Source: Andrena cerasifolii
Lineage: Eukaryota > Arthropoda > Insecta > Hymenoptera > Andrenidae
DNA length: 64,000 bases
Assembly: GCF_050908995.1 (NCBI RefSeq)
Contig: NC_135126.1
Coordinates: 10,912,001 to 10,976,000, forward strand
Direction of reading: 5' to 3'
Under the pieces are notes generated by a model that was not told the origin of the DNA, did not search any database, and saw nothing but the letters and a program-made list of their open reading frames with translations. Made by a program: the position numbers and the translations under genes. Position 1 is the first letter of the stretch. The number at the start of each line of letters is the position of its first letter. Below, piece after piece: positions 1 to 12,045 of this stretch.

Positions 1-494
1 TCGATACGCGTTACGTGCTACAGGGAGCTCGAATGCCGCGTACGTAACGCGAATAACTTGCCCCACGGCTGGTTCGCCTGCCTGCCTGCTTGCTTCCCGG
101 TGCTCGTTTCTCTTCAGCCACCCTGGAACCCCCTTTTCTACGTCACCATATCCGCGTTCCACCCACGCGGACACAGGCAAAGCCCGAGTAAACGATGCAC
201 CACCTGAGATGGTGCACGCGATCGGTATCTTCGAAAAATTCTGACTAATTTCTCGACACAGAAATTTCTCGACACAGAAATCAGTTGCCACGAAGATTCT
301 GTCGATCGAAACATAAAAATAAAAATAACGCTCAAGACTCGTACCAATCAGAACGCGACAACAAGTGGATCAAGTGGTTCATAGTCAGACAAGACCGCGC
401 CTGTCATATATCTAGCCAAGCCAATTTATAAGTTCATCCTACGATACTACATGAATTTCTAATGCCGCAAGGCCTCCTGCATCTAATTTATTCC
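1..494. other. Unique sequence, no gene recognised
   Basis: CpG-rich background sequence without a convincing open frame or splice structure. Its only notable structure is a perfect tandem duplication of 16 bases at 249-280, listed separately. The AT content rises from about 400 towards the transposon that starts at 499. Confidence 0.6.
249..280. repeat. Tandem duplication, 2 x 16 bp
   Basis: The unit tttctcgacacagaaa occurs twice head to tail with no mismatch. The unit is itself a partial palindrome (TTTCT...AGAAA). It is most likely a local slippage duplication. Confidence 0.8.
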
Positions 495-498
495 TTAA

Positions 499-1043
499 AG
501 GATTATGCCTACCTGTGAGCTCTGAAAAACATGTATATTTGAGAATTTTTGGGGGAAAAACTTGAAGGCTTTTTTAACCAAACCTTCGTGCATTCGAAAG
601 TGTACATATTAAACTACTTGTAGTAATTTTTGCGATGCAAAATATAAATAAATAAAAGAAATATAATATAGATTATCTAGTCCTTAATCATTCGTTTTCC
701 CGAAAAATTAATTTGCTACAAAATGGCGACTTCTCATAGCAAAAATATCGACTTTTGCCACATAATCGCTCTCATTTTTCACCACTTTTTCACCTGTAAA
801 ATAAAAATTAAGATAATCTAATACATTAACTAAATTTGGTCGAATATTTTATTTCTTTTGAACCAGGTCAAAGCCTACAATTCCATTATTTATTTAGATA
901 TCTTATTGCAAAAAGGACCACGAGAACTTTAAAACACACACTTTCGAATATATACAACCGTTCATTTAAAAAAGTCTTCAAGTTTAAAAAAAAAAATCCC
1001 GAAAGTCCTTGTGTTGTCAAACCTAACACCTAGGCATACCCCC
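499..1043. mobile_element. Non-autonomous TTAA-flanked inverted-repeat element (MITE)
   Basis: The AT-rich island is an imperfect long inverted repeat. The left arm begins AGGATTATGCCTA and the right arm, read on the other strand, begins GGGGGTATGCCTA. The pairing continues inward through matching tracts such as AACTTGAAG followed by CTTTTTTAA and ATTCGAAAGTGT. TTAA lies directly outside both ends (495-498 and 1044-1047), which fits a TTAA target-site duplication as made by piggyBac- or Kolobok-type transposases. No transposase is encoded; the short open frames inside are shadows of the arms. The arms have diverged noticeably, so the copy is not recent. The superfamily is inferred from TTAA alone and is uncertain; the palindrome itself is directly visible. 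Confidence 0.7.
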
Positions 1044-2409
1044 TTAACATAGCATAAAAGTGGCATCCTCTGCGAATTCTCCAAAGACCAATACCTCGTA
1101 ATGCTTTTACACGACTTGATACCTCTCCCTTTCACGTGTCCGCGCACAGTCTAATATCGCTCGCCCCGACTGGTACACGTAATTAGTAGGCACGATGAAC
1201 GCTGCACGCGGCGCCGTGAATTTCTATGTGTTCGGAAGTTAACGAGTAGGAAAATTAAAATCGCGAGGGCCGCCGCACGCGGTTTACAGGCACATAGACG
1301 ATATTATCGGCCCTTAACGCGCACCGCCGACGTTGCTTTACGGATAGTATCCCGACTAACGGCAGTGAACCCTGCTCCCCGAGCATAGATCGGGATACGA
1401 GTTCGATCGGATTACCGCCGGTGGGAGAGGGATCAAAGATTCCGCTGCAACTGCTTCGATCTCGGCGATCGTTAATTATTGATCGAATACTACCGGCGGA
1501 ATAAGGAACGCCAGCTCGCTTACGGCGACGTGTCTCCTGGAATCGTATAAACCATACCACAATCGACCACACACTGTTCCACGGATGCTTGCACGCGGGT
1601 ATCGTGACGGCGTCACTCTGGACGATGCACGAGGAAGATCGCGAATCGACGGGCAATTATCATCCGACCCGTTACCGTTGTCGCGTCGTAATAACGATAA
1701 ATTCTGGGGCAGAACGTCGTAAAGAGGCGGGATGGGCCCAGTGCGGCTCGGGTAACATGAGATTTTGGTATATAGGGTACAGACGTCTAATATATAAGAT
1801 TGAATGCCGGCGACATTAATTACGCTCGCCGCGGAGAGCGATTTCTGCTCGTCGTATTTCCTTAATTCACGAGGGTCGTCGAAAATATTATTTTCTCGGG
1901 GCAAGACCGAGCCCGTGAGCATAAAACACGCGTGGTGTGCGTCCGAATTCCTCGAAAGGGCCGGGTACCGAGTGTGCGTGCCACGTCATACGAGACCTGC
2001 CTTTGGGAGCGCGGTATGATATGTTTAATAGCAGGATCACTGGTCCGCCGTCCGACCATCTCCCTTTCTCTTATTCCCGGCCACGGTTTTACCTGCTCGC
2101 CCTCTCGCTCCTAGCGGTTATTAATGGCACCATCTTCGAACGGTCACCACCCAGCGCAGGAACCAGAGATGGCACTGATACTATTTCATACTTTATTTAT
2201 TTACACGCGACCCAACGCACGATCGCCCCGAGAGCCGCTCGGACACGAATTTATGAAGTGTGGCGCGAAAGGACCACCTTTCCGCTCGTTCTCGCTTCGA
2301 TCCTACCGAGGCGGCCAAGTTTCACGGAATCCCGATGATCGACAGACAAACGGAGCAAAGAGGATCTCGCTACACGCGGCGCTTCGTGCGCGAGAAACGT
2401 TGGACGTAC

Positions 2410-2456
2410 CTTCGCGTGAGAGAGTATTTGGAGATGGATGCGTTCCGGTACTCACC
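2410..2456 (-). other. Candidate recursive splice site or 46-nt microexon
   Basis: Read on the minus strand, a pyrimidine-rich tract ends in TTTCAG at 2456 and is followed at once by GTGAGT (2455-2450). A branch-point-like CTTTAAC lies roughly 30 nt upstream of the AG. A second donor-like GAAG|GTACGT follows 46 nt downstream, with GT at 2409-2408. A 3' splice site fused to a 5' splice site is the signature of ratcheting (recursive) splice sites known from long insect introns; the alternative is a 46-nt microexon. No flanking host exon can be identified here, so this rests on motif quality only. Confidence 0.22.
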
Positions 2457-4024
2457 TGAAACATAAAGAAAGATTATCCGGTTAAAGTACAGCGGAACAG
2501 CGTGGTTTCTTTCGCAGAAATTAATAACGCAGGTGTTTTTAGATCGCTCGTAAATTTCAGCCCTTGGCTATTAACGGAACGTAAAAATATCAGTGGTTAT
2601 CCGAGAGGGAATGCGAATAATTAAATGCCAAGGTATCTCGGAGGGAAGAAACCGCTTTAAACTCCCGCCATCGCCTAGATAAAATTAAACATTCGCCGGG
2701 CAAGAACCTTTTCCGCCAAGTCCCCGTCATTATTCGCCGGTTACGGAATAGATACGCGCCGCGGAGATGTGAAAGTAATTAGTCGTGTTCATCAGCGTAA
2801 TATCAGCGTCTTTGCCATTACGTCCTCTACACAGCTCGGTAGTTATAGCCGACCGTATTCAAGCTTCCCCGCAGAAACCCACAAACTTGATGCTCTTGTG
2901 GCGTTCACCAAGGATGGCAACTAAGGCTACCGGTCATTCTGGAGTGGTCTTCGACGACAGAGCCACCAAAGCCAGGAGATTAATACCAAGCAAGGGCTCG
3001 GTTAGATGCATCTCACGCAAAACCTCTCCAAACCGGCACAGTATAGTAGCAAGGCACACCTACCTCTTCAAATTAAACATGAAACTGTTTAATCTCGGAA
3101 TATTCGTTTCCATCTATGCTAACTATTGATAGATCCTCCACACCTGCGATACTTCTACATCATTATATCATTTTCCAATCGTTCACTTTCCAAAGTTTTG
3201 GTTTCACTACCCGTACAAGACCAAGTAGAATGCGTCTGATTCTGGACAGACAGAGTCCCCTGTTAAACATCGTAGGCGCATGATTACTTGCTGTAATACG
3301 AGCTGGAATAGTAGCGAAACTCTGGATACTATAACGCAGTATGCTGGTAATAGAATGTTTAATCTACTAGACGTAAATTACACAACGGAATCGACGTCGA
3401 TGGGGAGCCGTTCTGCTGCGTCTAACAGAATCGTTTCTAGTGGCCTGACACTCGAGAGTTTCCGAGAGGCGGGTGTCTGGGAAGCAGAGCCTTCTCGAAA
3501 TTCCAGTGGGTCAGGCTGTGGATCAACGGAACTTGGAATCCGGTACATTAACCGACCACAAAGCGTACAGCTCCGTGCCGCGAATCGCTCGTAAACCGTG
3601 CAAACATCGTTCGCGACGCTTCCTTTCTACGAGCATCTAACTCCTCTTAACTGTCGCGCTTAAATGGCATTCTTTGCTTCCTCCGCAACTTGAGTGCCAC
3701 GAAACGGTGGGGCCATTAAAGAACGAGCTTTCCACCGATATTTATTCTGCCCGTTACTCGAAGGAAAACGCTGGAGGAAATCTTTTGTCGACGACAAACT
3801 CAGCCGGCTTCAAAGCGCAGGATCGATAGAGAGGAATGCTCTTTCCTGAACCAAGTAATGTACTTATCACGACGTACATTACGTCCTCGTACATCCGGCT
3901 TAAATCCCGTACGCGAGCTCCGCCAGTTCCTCCCGCGATGCCATCGAATTTCTTTGATAACTCGATAAAATACGTTTCGCCGTGTCCCATCGATATCCTT
4001 AATCGACGAGCGTGTACCTCTTCC

Positions 4025-4046
4025 TGCCGCGGAGGCCTCCGCGGCA
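4025..4046. repeat. Perfect 22-bp GC-rich palindrome
   Basis: TGCCGCGGAGGCCTCCGCGGCA is identical to its own reverse complement and has no spacer. It is not part of any transposon that I can delimit. A looser inverted repeat (CCGCAGCG ... CGCTGCGG) lies about 230 bp downstream at roughly 4274-4317. Confidence 0.85.
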
Positions 4047-7000
4047 AAACGGACAAATACGTGGCCGGGACATTCGATTTCGCTTCAGAGACCATCGGAT
4101 TGATTTTAACTATGACTGTTCCGCACTTCAAACTCCCGTTATTACTTAGTTGGATCGATAACCGTTCGCCGAAGATCCGTCGAAGATTGGAATTCTTGGC
4201 ACTAAAAGTAGTAATCCCCCTGTCCCTGGTGACGTAAAGAAGGATTTGCGTGCAGCTAAGTGCCGTTCGTAGCCGCAGCGTTTGTCAAACCTGAGCGCAG
4301 GACAGAAAGCGCTGCGGTTGGCAAACTTTTTAGTGCCACTTCTACCCTTCTTTTAAGGCAGAAATCAAACCTGTAATGGCTCTATCGCGCTGGCTGAAGC
4401 ACCCGACGGGAATGGGCTTTTTTGTCGCGACGAACCGTGGCAAAACGTATCTATTACGCGGGGCATTGTTCGAGCATGCAGCAGAGATATAAATCCCCCG
4501 GCAAACGATAGGGTCAGATAACCTCGTCTCTCGCGGTACTTGCACGGAAAATTCAATGTACAGTACCGGGGATATTAAACGGCAAGGGGTGCGCGAGGTT
4601 TCCGCGCCGGAAAAAAAATATTCGGCAGAGCGACGAAATGCGGAGGGGGGGACAACTTCTGGAATCGTACAAGGAAGCGAAGGAGTATGAGCGTACCCGC
4701 GCAGCCTCGGGTATTTACATAAAAATTTATACCGGGTCGCATTAGCATCCCGAGCCCGGGATAATACGATAAATCGCCGGCGTACGTGGATCGTGATCGG
4801 GCAGAGAAAGAGGGCGGAATATTCGACAAGGTCCGCGAGCGAAGAAAACAACCACGAGCGATCGGTTTCATTGCGATGCGGCCACGATGCGGTCCCAGTC
4901 ATCTCCAGCGTCGAATGTGTGTATGTATACCTGCTGGAATTCCTCTACGGATCAGTAGCTTCGCGATAGGGAGTACAGGTACCGGTTATGTCACGGCATG
5001 CTCGAATACCCCGCGGGTCGGGCCGCTACAGCACACGGCACGACCTCCGCGTCGACTGGGACAGGCCGCGCGCGGAGCCAAACGAGGTGAGAGGGACGCG
5101 CGCGACGTGCTAGCACCAAGTGCCAATAATATCTTCATGGCGCGTCGTGTCGAGAAGATATACGCAGGATCCAGGTACATATCGGGGAGGCCGCGATAGG
5201 TAGTCCGCACCGGCTTCGTGGTAGCCGTGCCAGAAGGCCGCGGCGCGACAGAAACAAAGTAAAACGAGCAAGGTGTCTCCCTTAACGATCCTTCGACGAG
5301 CAACGACGCACCGGCCACGGCGGTCTACCCCCGTGCGGATAAAATATTTCCAATCAGAGGGAATGCGCGGCGAGCTGATATTCGAGCATGCTTGTCGAAT
5401 GCAGGATACTCGATGACCGATGGCCGATCGGTATCGGGGACAGGCACCGCGGCGATATGCATATAAATAGCGATACTTTCATCTACGGTGCGCCAACTTC
5501 GCGACCCGAGGTGCGTAAGATGTCTCGATACGGGCGGACACATTGTTGCGGGTCCGACCTTATCGTCGAATCGGGAAACGATAGGTTGCGACGGCTTCGG
5601 CTCTCGCGCCGGGTGGGGGAACGGTGATTTATAAGCGCCGTCACGCAAGATCGCTGATAAATATCCAGCCGCTCCCCCTCTGCCGAACGGGATAATTTGA
5701 ACGCAGAAATATGTAAATGTTATTACCACGGGGCAGAGGAATGTTTGGCTTCGCGGCGACAATGTCGGATTCGCTTCGACCGATCCCACGTGAAGTTCCA
5801 GGGCGAAGGAATTTTAAACAGGGGATGAACATAAATTTCTCCAAGTCTGCGGCTCTGTTGGGCAGGGGTAATGATTCTCCGGCGGGCCATGAAATTTCTA
5901 TTCTCGCTGAAGCACTTCTTTCGCGTAGAAAGGCGCGTCAGCGTTTAGAGGCGAAAGGGGAACTTGCGCGAGAAGTGTTTGACCGTGCAAGTAGAAAAAT
6001 ACGTACGGCGACGGACGCGTCGCAACGGAGCGCAGCAACGCTACAAGTATTAATCATTACGGGCGAAAGAGGGGGCGAAGAATGGAGGCAGGCTGGCGAA
6101 GTCGACGCTAAAGCCGCTCGACAGAATTCCAACCGACTGAGGTCAGATACATTGAGCGCAACATGCCGCAAACATTTATATACAGGGTGGCACATGCACA
6201 CTGTCACGCGTCTACGCGAGTGTGGCGAGGCTATGGCAGCGAAACAGGGTGGAGTAAGTAGGGGTAGAAGCGCAGAGGGGTTACCACTTGCACCCTGCCA
6301 CGGTGGTCGTGTAATTATGTCGTGATTTATAATGATGGCGGCTGGTCGCCCTGTGCGCAATTCATCTACTAAATGAAACGCCCGAACCTTGTCACGACGA
6401 GTTCGTCACAGCGGCCGTACCTTCGCTTTTATTTCCACGAATAACAGGTATCACGGCAACGGGTAAATAAAACTGCGCAATTGTCCCGTCGCATTTCTCG
6501 TAAACAAATATTCATACGCGAATTATCTCGTTCGTTCATCGACCTGTCTGTTACATTCGAAGCAGCAGCGGCCTTATCCGCGAGAACCACGGCTTGAAAT
6601 AAATGGCACCGGAGGTTTAAGGATGACATATTCGCCACCCTTCGTAACCGCAGTGACCTTCGCGAGGGTTAGGGCAAGAACGTAGCCGCCGAGGGAGCAT
6701 ATTCTCCCGCCCCTGTGAGAAATAACGCGACGCTGGATGAGCAAATAAAAATGGTACGCTCTTTGTCAAATCGCGCCTTCCTCTTCAGCCGCAGCTGACC
6801 GTCGATCATACGCGGTGCCACTATCCGCCGGCAAACGCGAGCTCATCAATCGTCACTCGCTCTGAACCCGGCCGAAAGCGCGCAACTTTGAATTTTCCCG
6901 GAATGAATCATCTTTTTCCTCGAGCGTGCCGGCAATAGCTGCCGTTTTACGCGGTCCTCCCCTCCTGCAAGTCGTTTAAAAGCGTCGGTTATGCGACAAT

Positions 7001-8556
7001 GAGATACTCGGCTCCACTCCAGCGAGGCGAGCCCCGCTATTTACGAGCCGCCCTAGCAGGATAGAAGAAGCTCGTATATCAAGTTCTGTTTAATTTCTAT
7101 TCATGCGCGGCGCCTGTGCCGCCGATCCACCGAGCCCCACCGTGCTCCTCGGCCTGACGTTTAACGCGCCGCATCCATCTGAGAGAGCGAACCCCGGAAA
7201 CGGGGAACCAGAGACAAATGCGATCCACTGGCTTCCGATTACCGATAAGGTGTCTCGGAGTCAATAACGCCCGGCACTGTAGTTGCCGTCGTATGCGTAA
7301 CAAGTACATCCTCCTTGGCGTTGAATGCTCATAGATAACGGAGACCGTAGTGCAGGTTCGACATACACGCGGGTATGTACACCGGAGCGGCTCGGAGGGT
7401 AGCGAAAAGTTAGATCCCTGGCTGTGTTCGGTAATCGGAGATGGGTTTCGCCGAGCACTTTGACTAGCAGATGTCGCGACGCGCTCAGATGATTCCCGAG
7501 ATTGACTGCGAGCAGTTGAACGATGGAAGGAGCCGGTGGTATTACGGAGTTCCCTAGCCAGGAGCACTCACTACTCCAACTGCCAAGAGCGCAGCCCGCC
7601 GCGCCGTTACTGGTGCTGCGGAGTTGCAGCACCGCGAGCTGTTCACCCAACTGCGTTGATTACGCTCGACGACGCAGACAGCGATATCCTTCTACCTAAA
7701 GCTACCCGACCCTCTTCTTTATCCATTCAAAGGCTCCCTCCCGCGCTCCCTCGCCCCTCGCACCTTGCTGTCTATACGCTATCTATGTCTCGTCCCTGCC
7801 TAATCCTCGCTCTTCATCCCCGTTACGGATCGTTCGCCTATAATTCCTTTCTTTCACCGAACGTCTTCCTCAAAGTCTGCAGGGTTAAGTGTCCGCCCTC
7901 CCTTACCACTATCACGGTTCTTCTACCGCGAGCGTTTTCTTCATCCTCTTCTTCATTCCCTGCTCCATGGCCCCGTCGTACGGACGACCCGTGTTTTTTT
8001 AAGTAGGTGGGATAAGGTCGTTAATGAAATTCCCTTCTGGCCAGGGGGAGGCGGTTCCTCTTGGCCAGTTGCTCGCTGTTTTTCATCGGCAATCTCTTCG
8101 AGACGGATCTTCCCAGGGTGAACGCAAGCACGTTCCCCGGTTGTTCGTCGGGAACGAAGAAAGGGAGACTGGTAGGTCGAAACATTCGAGAGTCGCCTGT
8201 CACGCTGCTCGAGATTGGTTCGCTTCTTCTCACAATGACTCGGCTCGACTCTCCTTTGCCTGAGTACGGTACCCGGCACAAATGATCCGGAACGAGCAAA
8301 ACATTGGAAACTTATTGCCGTCGCTATTACTCCTGTTGGACCAGGAAAGCTGGAACAATGCGGAAGCTCCTGACAGAATTCGACGGTCACGGGCGCGGTA
8401 GATAGGCCCCATTTGCCCGTTAATTGCTCGTGAAGTTTATCGCGCTCCTTAATTAACGCGGTAAATCAACGCCGGCCGAGTGTATGATATTATATTTCCT
8501 GATTCCTATGCCGTGCACTCCTAACCCCGGCCGCCGGTGTATAGAGGCCGTCGCCG

Positions 8557-9191
8557 CACAGTGGGCCGGATTTAAAATTTCCTACCTTTCGGGTCTTCCT
8601 TTTAAGATATCGGAATGAAATTTACGCCTAAAAATAGGGGGAAAATATTCCTTTCTAATGATGTATAATTTAATATATTTTACATTTATTTATTTTTTAA
8701 TATTTTTAACTTATTTGTGTTAAAAAAAAATTAATTCTGTTTATTTAGTGAATTAAACTGAATTAAACTGAAAAATATCGCTATTTTCGTTAATGCATAT
8801 AAAAATATTTTTTAATGGGTTGTTGTTATTAGTTACTAATAAAAGAAAATATTTATCGCAAAAGTCTGGTCTTTAATTTAAACAAACCGATTTGTTGCTA
8901 CTTTTCTTTATTATTCGAATTCTCCTTATAACTTGGAAACGAAAAGTTTCCCAAACATTTCGCTTAAACCACTGTAAAGGGCTTTAAATAAGGTACCAAA
9001 TAAACAGAATTAAATTTTTTTTAACACGAATAAGTTAAAAATATTACAAAATAAATAAATAAATGTAAAAGATATTAAATTAAACATCATTAGAAAGGAA
9101 TAATTTTTTCCTACTTTTAGGTGTAAATTTCATTCCGATATCTTAAAAGGAAGACCCGAAAGGTGGGAAATTTTAAATCCGGCCCACTGTG
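8557..9191. mobile_element. Non-autonomous Transib-type transposon with long inverted termini
   Basis: The 635-bp AT-rich element is close to a full palindrome, with terminal inverted repeats of about 185 bp that differ at only a handful of positions. Both ends begin CACAGTGGGCCGG. CACAGTG is the heptamer shared by Transib transposons and RAG recombination signals. The five bases CGCCG lie directly outside each end (8552-8556 and 9192-9196), an exact 5-bp target duplication. Transib elements are known for 5-bp GC-rich duplications of this CGNCG kind. No transposase frame is present, so mobilisation would have needed an enzyme supplied elsewhere. No RSS-like nonamer is visible at 12 or 23 bp from the heptamer. 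Arm similarity suggests a fairly young insertion. Confidence 0.85.
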
Positions 9192-9196
9192 CGCCG

Positions 9197-11773
9197 TGCG
9201 GACAGATACGCGCAGCTGGACTTGCGAGACTAATGAACACGCAGCTATATTAAAAATATCAGCGCGGAAACAATAAAACGAAAAAGTGGCTTCGCATGGG
9301 TGCAAATTTTTTTGCAATTTAGCCGGCCGCTTTGTTCAATTGTAGCCCATTGTTCCGCGTATTTGCCGTCGCGGAACAAAATGCGCCCCGCGAGTGGCGG
9401 GAGATTTTATTAAAAATGTCCCCCTTTCGCCGCGGCCACGTGACTCGACCCTATCTCCTGCCCCCCCCCTTTTTTTCCTACCCCTTTTGTTTCAGCCGTG
9501 CTCCACAAACACGTAGTTAATCGAGAAAAATCAGTGCGTAAACGAGGAGATATGCGCGTCGCCGCGCAACGCCGAGCTTGCATCGTATGATTTGCATCGG
9601 TGCAGAATACACACGGTGTAATGGAGCACCGAGGCCGGAGCAATTAAATTCCAATTTAATAAAGGCACCGGGGGAATGTCGACGCCGCGGCGAAGTTTCA
9701 TTTCAGCGGGGCTGGAATCCTGAGCGTGCGACCACACCGGCCTCGGGATGGTATGCGTATATCCGCACGCTCGCCGGTTGCGTTTCGTTCCGCGAGACGA
9801 ATCAATCACTGTTCCCCTGCAAAAGCGATCGAAATGTTGCTATTCGATGCCCGACGACCGACGGCTGGTTGAGCGGCGAGGGCGAAAAAATCCCTTTGAC
9901 CCGCCGCGGAAACCTGAGCTTTCGCGTACGGCGGCGCGGCGTTCCGATTCGACCCTCTCAATGGAAATTCTCCGCCCTGAAATTCAGGATGGGGACAAAT
10001 TCGTAGCACCGCCGGGAGAAAAGCGATTCTTTAGTCAGAAAACAGTTTATTCTACGCTGTCGAATTTATTCAGCGCAAGGAATCACCCCTTTCTCTTGCT
10101 ATACCACGAAGTCGAAGAATTGCAAATTCGCACTGTATTATTTCATTCCGTATATTTTGCGTCGGGCACACCTGGAATGCCTGTGCTGTGCTCGTAAGAT
10201 CGAACGGCAAACTAGTTTCCAACGTCCGGAGAGTCCCACTTCCTTCGATATCATCTAGGAGAAACCTTTCCAAACAACCGGAGAGGGAGAGAAGACGGCG
10301 AGGGAGCGATTTGACAGATCGATCAGGCTAATCCGCGACAAGGAGCGACCGTGTAACAGTACGTGTGGTCGTTCGTGTCTACGACGTAGGACCTCGACGA
10401 CTCGCGTGGATGGAAGAGGAGCTTGAGGCTAGGCTTGCGGGGAGAACGGGATATAAAGGAACGATTCGGAAGCAATTCGGTAAGTACATGTCGATTTATG
10501 TCCGGGAATCACCGATAGCTCACATCCACTATTTTCTCCCTCCTTCCCCTCTTGTTCTCCGAGCCCGCTCGGCAGCGGATCGTCGGGAGAGGCACGCCTC
10601 GAGAGCTCCGGGGACGTTATTGTATGAGATCGTCGGTCGTTTCCAGTCTCCCCTCAATATTTTATACACCCGGTATATAACGCGCGGAAGAACGTCCCCG
10701 ATGGTCTATCTTATGACGTTATTTGCGGAGTGGCTGGAATTGATGGGCCGCCCTGCGTCGATCCGTTTTCCCGCGTCCCCTTACGTCGGGGTTGGTAGGC
10801 CGAGGAACTTCGCCCGCGAAATTACGCGCAGCCCTTTCCATCGAGCCTCGCGAAACATCCAATCGTCGCGTAGCGAGATGATAAACACGGCAGCGTGGAT
10901 GCGGAAGGGTGGGCACACGCGGAATCTTCGGTGCCATTTACCACCCGAATCGTAAATACTGTTGTGCCCAACGAGAAAAATCGCGTGTCGAAGTGAATAA
11001 CGACGTGGCTGTGGTCGATATATTAAGGTCCGTTGAGTTACATTTCACCCGATCGACAAAGGAGATCACGGTCGCACTTAATGCTATTAGTTTCGAGACA
11101 GCGATTTCACTGATGATGATCGATACACCCGCTCGACTGGGCCGGTTTTGCTATCGTCATTACTATGGCTCAACACCTGCCGCGGCATTCAAGGGACGTT
11201 AGCGCGATGCGTTTTCACGCGAACACGTGCTTTCATTGAAGTGGCCAAACATGTCGCTCAACCCCAGTTTTAACGTCCCTTTAATTATCGATTATTACGC
11301 TTTTTGACCCGTAATAGGTACCGCAGAGGCACGCAAATTATTCAGATGAGTTGCAGCTGCTGAATAATCCGGCCGGCCACCGATGGGCCAATGTTTTTCG
11401 CCCCGCTATCCCTCATTTGCTTTATCTCTGATTCTGACTAAGACTAATGCGAGCGATTCGCCTGATCGTTTGTAACTCCCTCTGACCCTCGGCGCCCCCG
11501 ATCCCGCTCGCACTCATTTACCCCCGGGAGCCACCCTCGTCTCGAGTCTTTTGCCGACTAACAGGCTGTCATTTATCCGCCCGTGAACCGATGTCTGGCT
11601 AGTACGGACTACTTCGTGGAAATGTTATCATCACTCACTGCGCCCCAAAGATTGCCCGAGGACGATCAAAGATGTTCGCTTTGAATCCTTCTGAATTCGA
11701 TGCCTCACCGTTGTCACGCTCTGCGGAGCTCGATACGCATCCATGCCTCTGCAGGCTCGACAAATGAATCGAC
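9197..11773. other. Unique sequence; one open frame with a donor-like site, no gene recognised
   Basis: The stretch between the two Transib elements. A plus-strand frame stays open from 10365 to 10955. Its first ATG is at 10410, and a strong donor-like GTAAGTAC lies at 10480, followed by a pyrimidine-rich tract ending in CAG at 10575. Removing that 96-nt segment keeps the frame. The predicted protein resembles nothing I know, so it is left unannotated as a gene. The remainder is CpG-rich sequence without visible structure. Confidence 0.5.
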
Positions 11774-11778
11774 CGTTC

Positions 11779-11816
11779 CACAGTGGTTCCAAAGTGACTT
11801 TTTGCGGACAAAAATC
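11779..11816 (+). other. RSS-like transposon end: heptamer, 22-bp spacer, nonamer
   Basis: The heptamer CACAGTG (11779-11785) is followed by 22 bases and then ACAAAAATC (11808-11816). That matches the RAG nonamer consensus ACAAAAACC at 8 of 9 positions. Heptamer-23(+/-1)-nonamer spacing has been described for some Transib ends. The opposite end has the same heptamer and spacer but reads ACAACCGTA there, because four bases are missing. Whether the match is functional or fortuitous cannot be told from one copy. Confidence 0.6.
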
Positions 11817-12045
11817 CGTATTTCCGTCAATTCTCAACCGATTTTTGATTTTTTTTTTGGCTCAGTTTGTAGGGGATTAAATTTGCTAAAATGTCACACA
11901 GTAGTTTTCCAAAATTTTCTTTAGGGTTTAAAAAAAAAACAAATTCTGATCTCTTGGTTCCGAATCAACGAGGTTATTAACCAGTTTTTTCATATAACAT
12001 TAAAACGAGATAATATAAAAGAAATATAAATTAAGCAATTCAAAT

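Larger units (their letters stand above)
1048..8551. other. Unique CpG-rich sequence, no gene recognised
   Basis: Seven and a half kilobases without a recognisable gene. The longest frames are at 5717-6325 (+, 202 codons) and 4342-4902 (-, 186 codons). Neither shows a domain, signal peptide or repeat pattern that I know, and overlapping frames on the opposite strand are nearly as long, so I treat them as chance. Notable structures are a combined 3'/5' splice-site motif on the minus strand at 2455, a perfect 22-bp palindrome at 4025-4046 and a TATACAGGG motif at 6179. Confidence 0.55.

Noticed and set aside
5717..6325. 202-codon plus-strand frame with Arg/Ala-rich helical-looking stretch
   Set aside because: Its length is within what this composition gives by chance, and the minus strand has an overlapping 140-codon frame. 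No homologue comes to mind.
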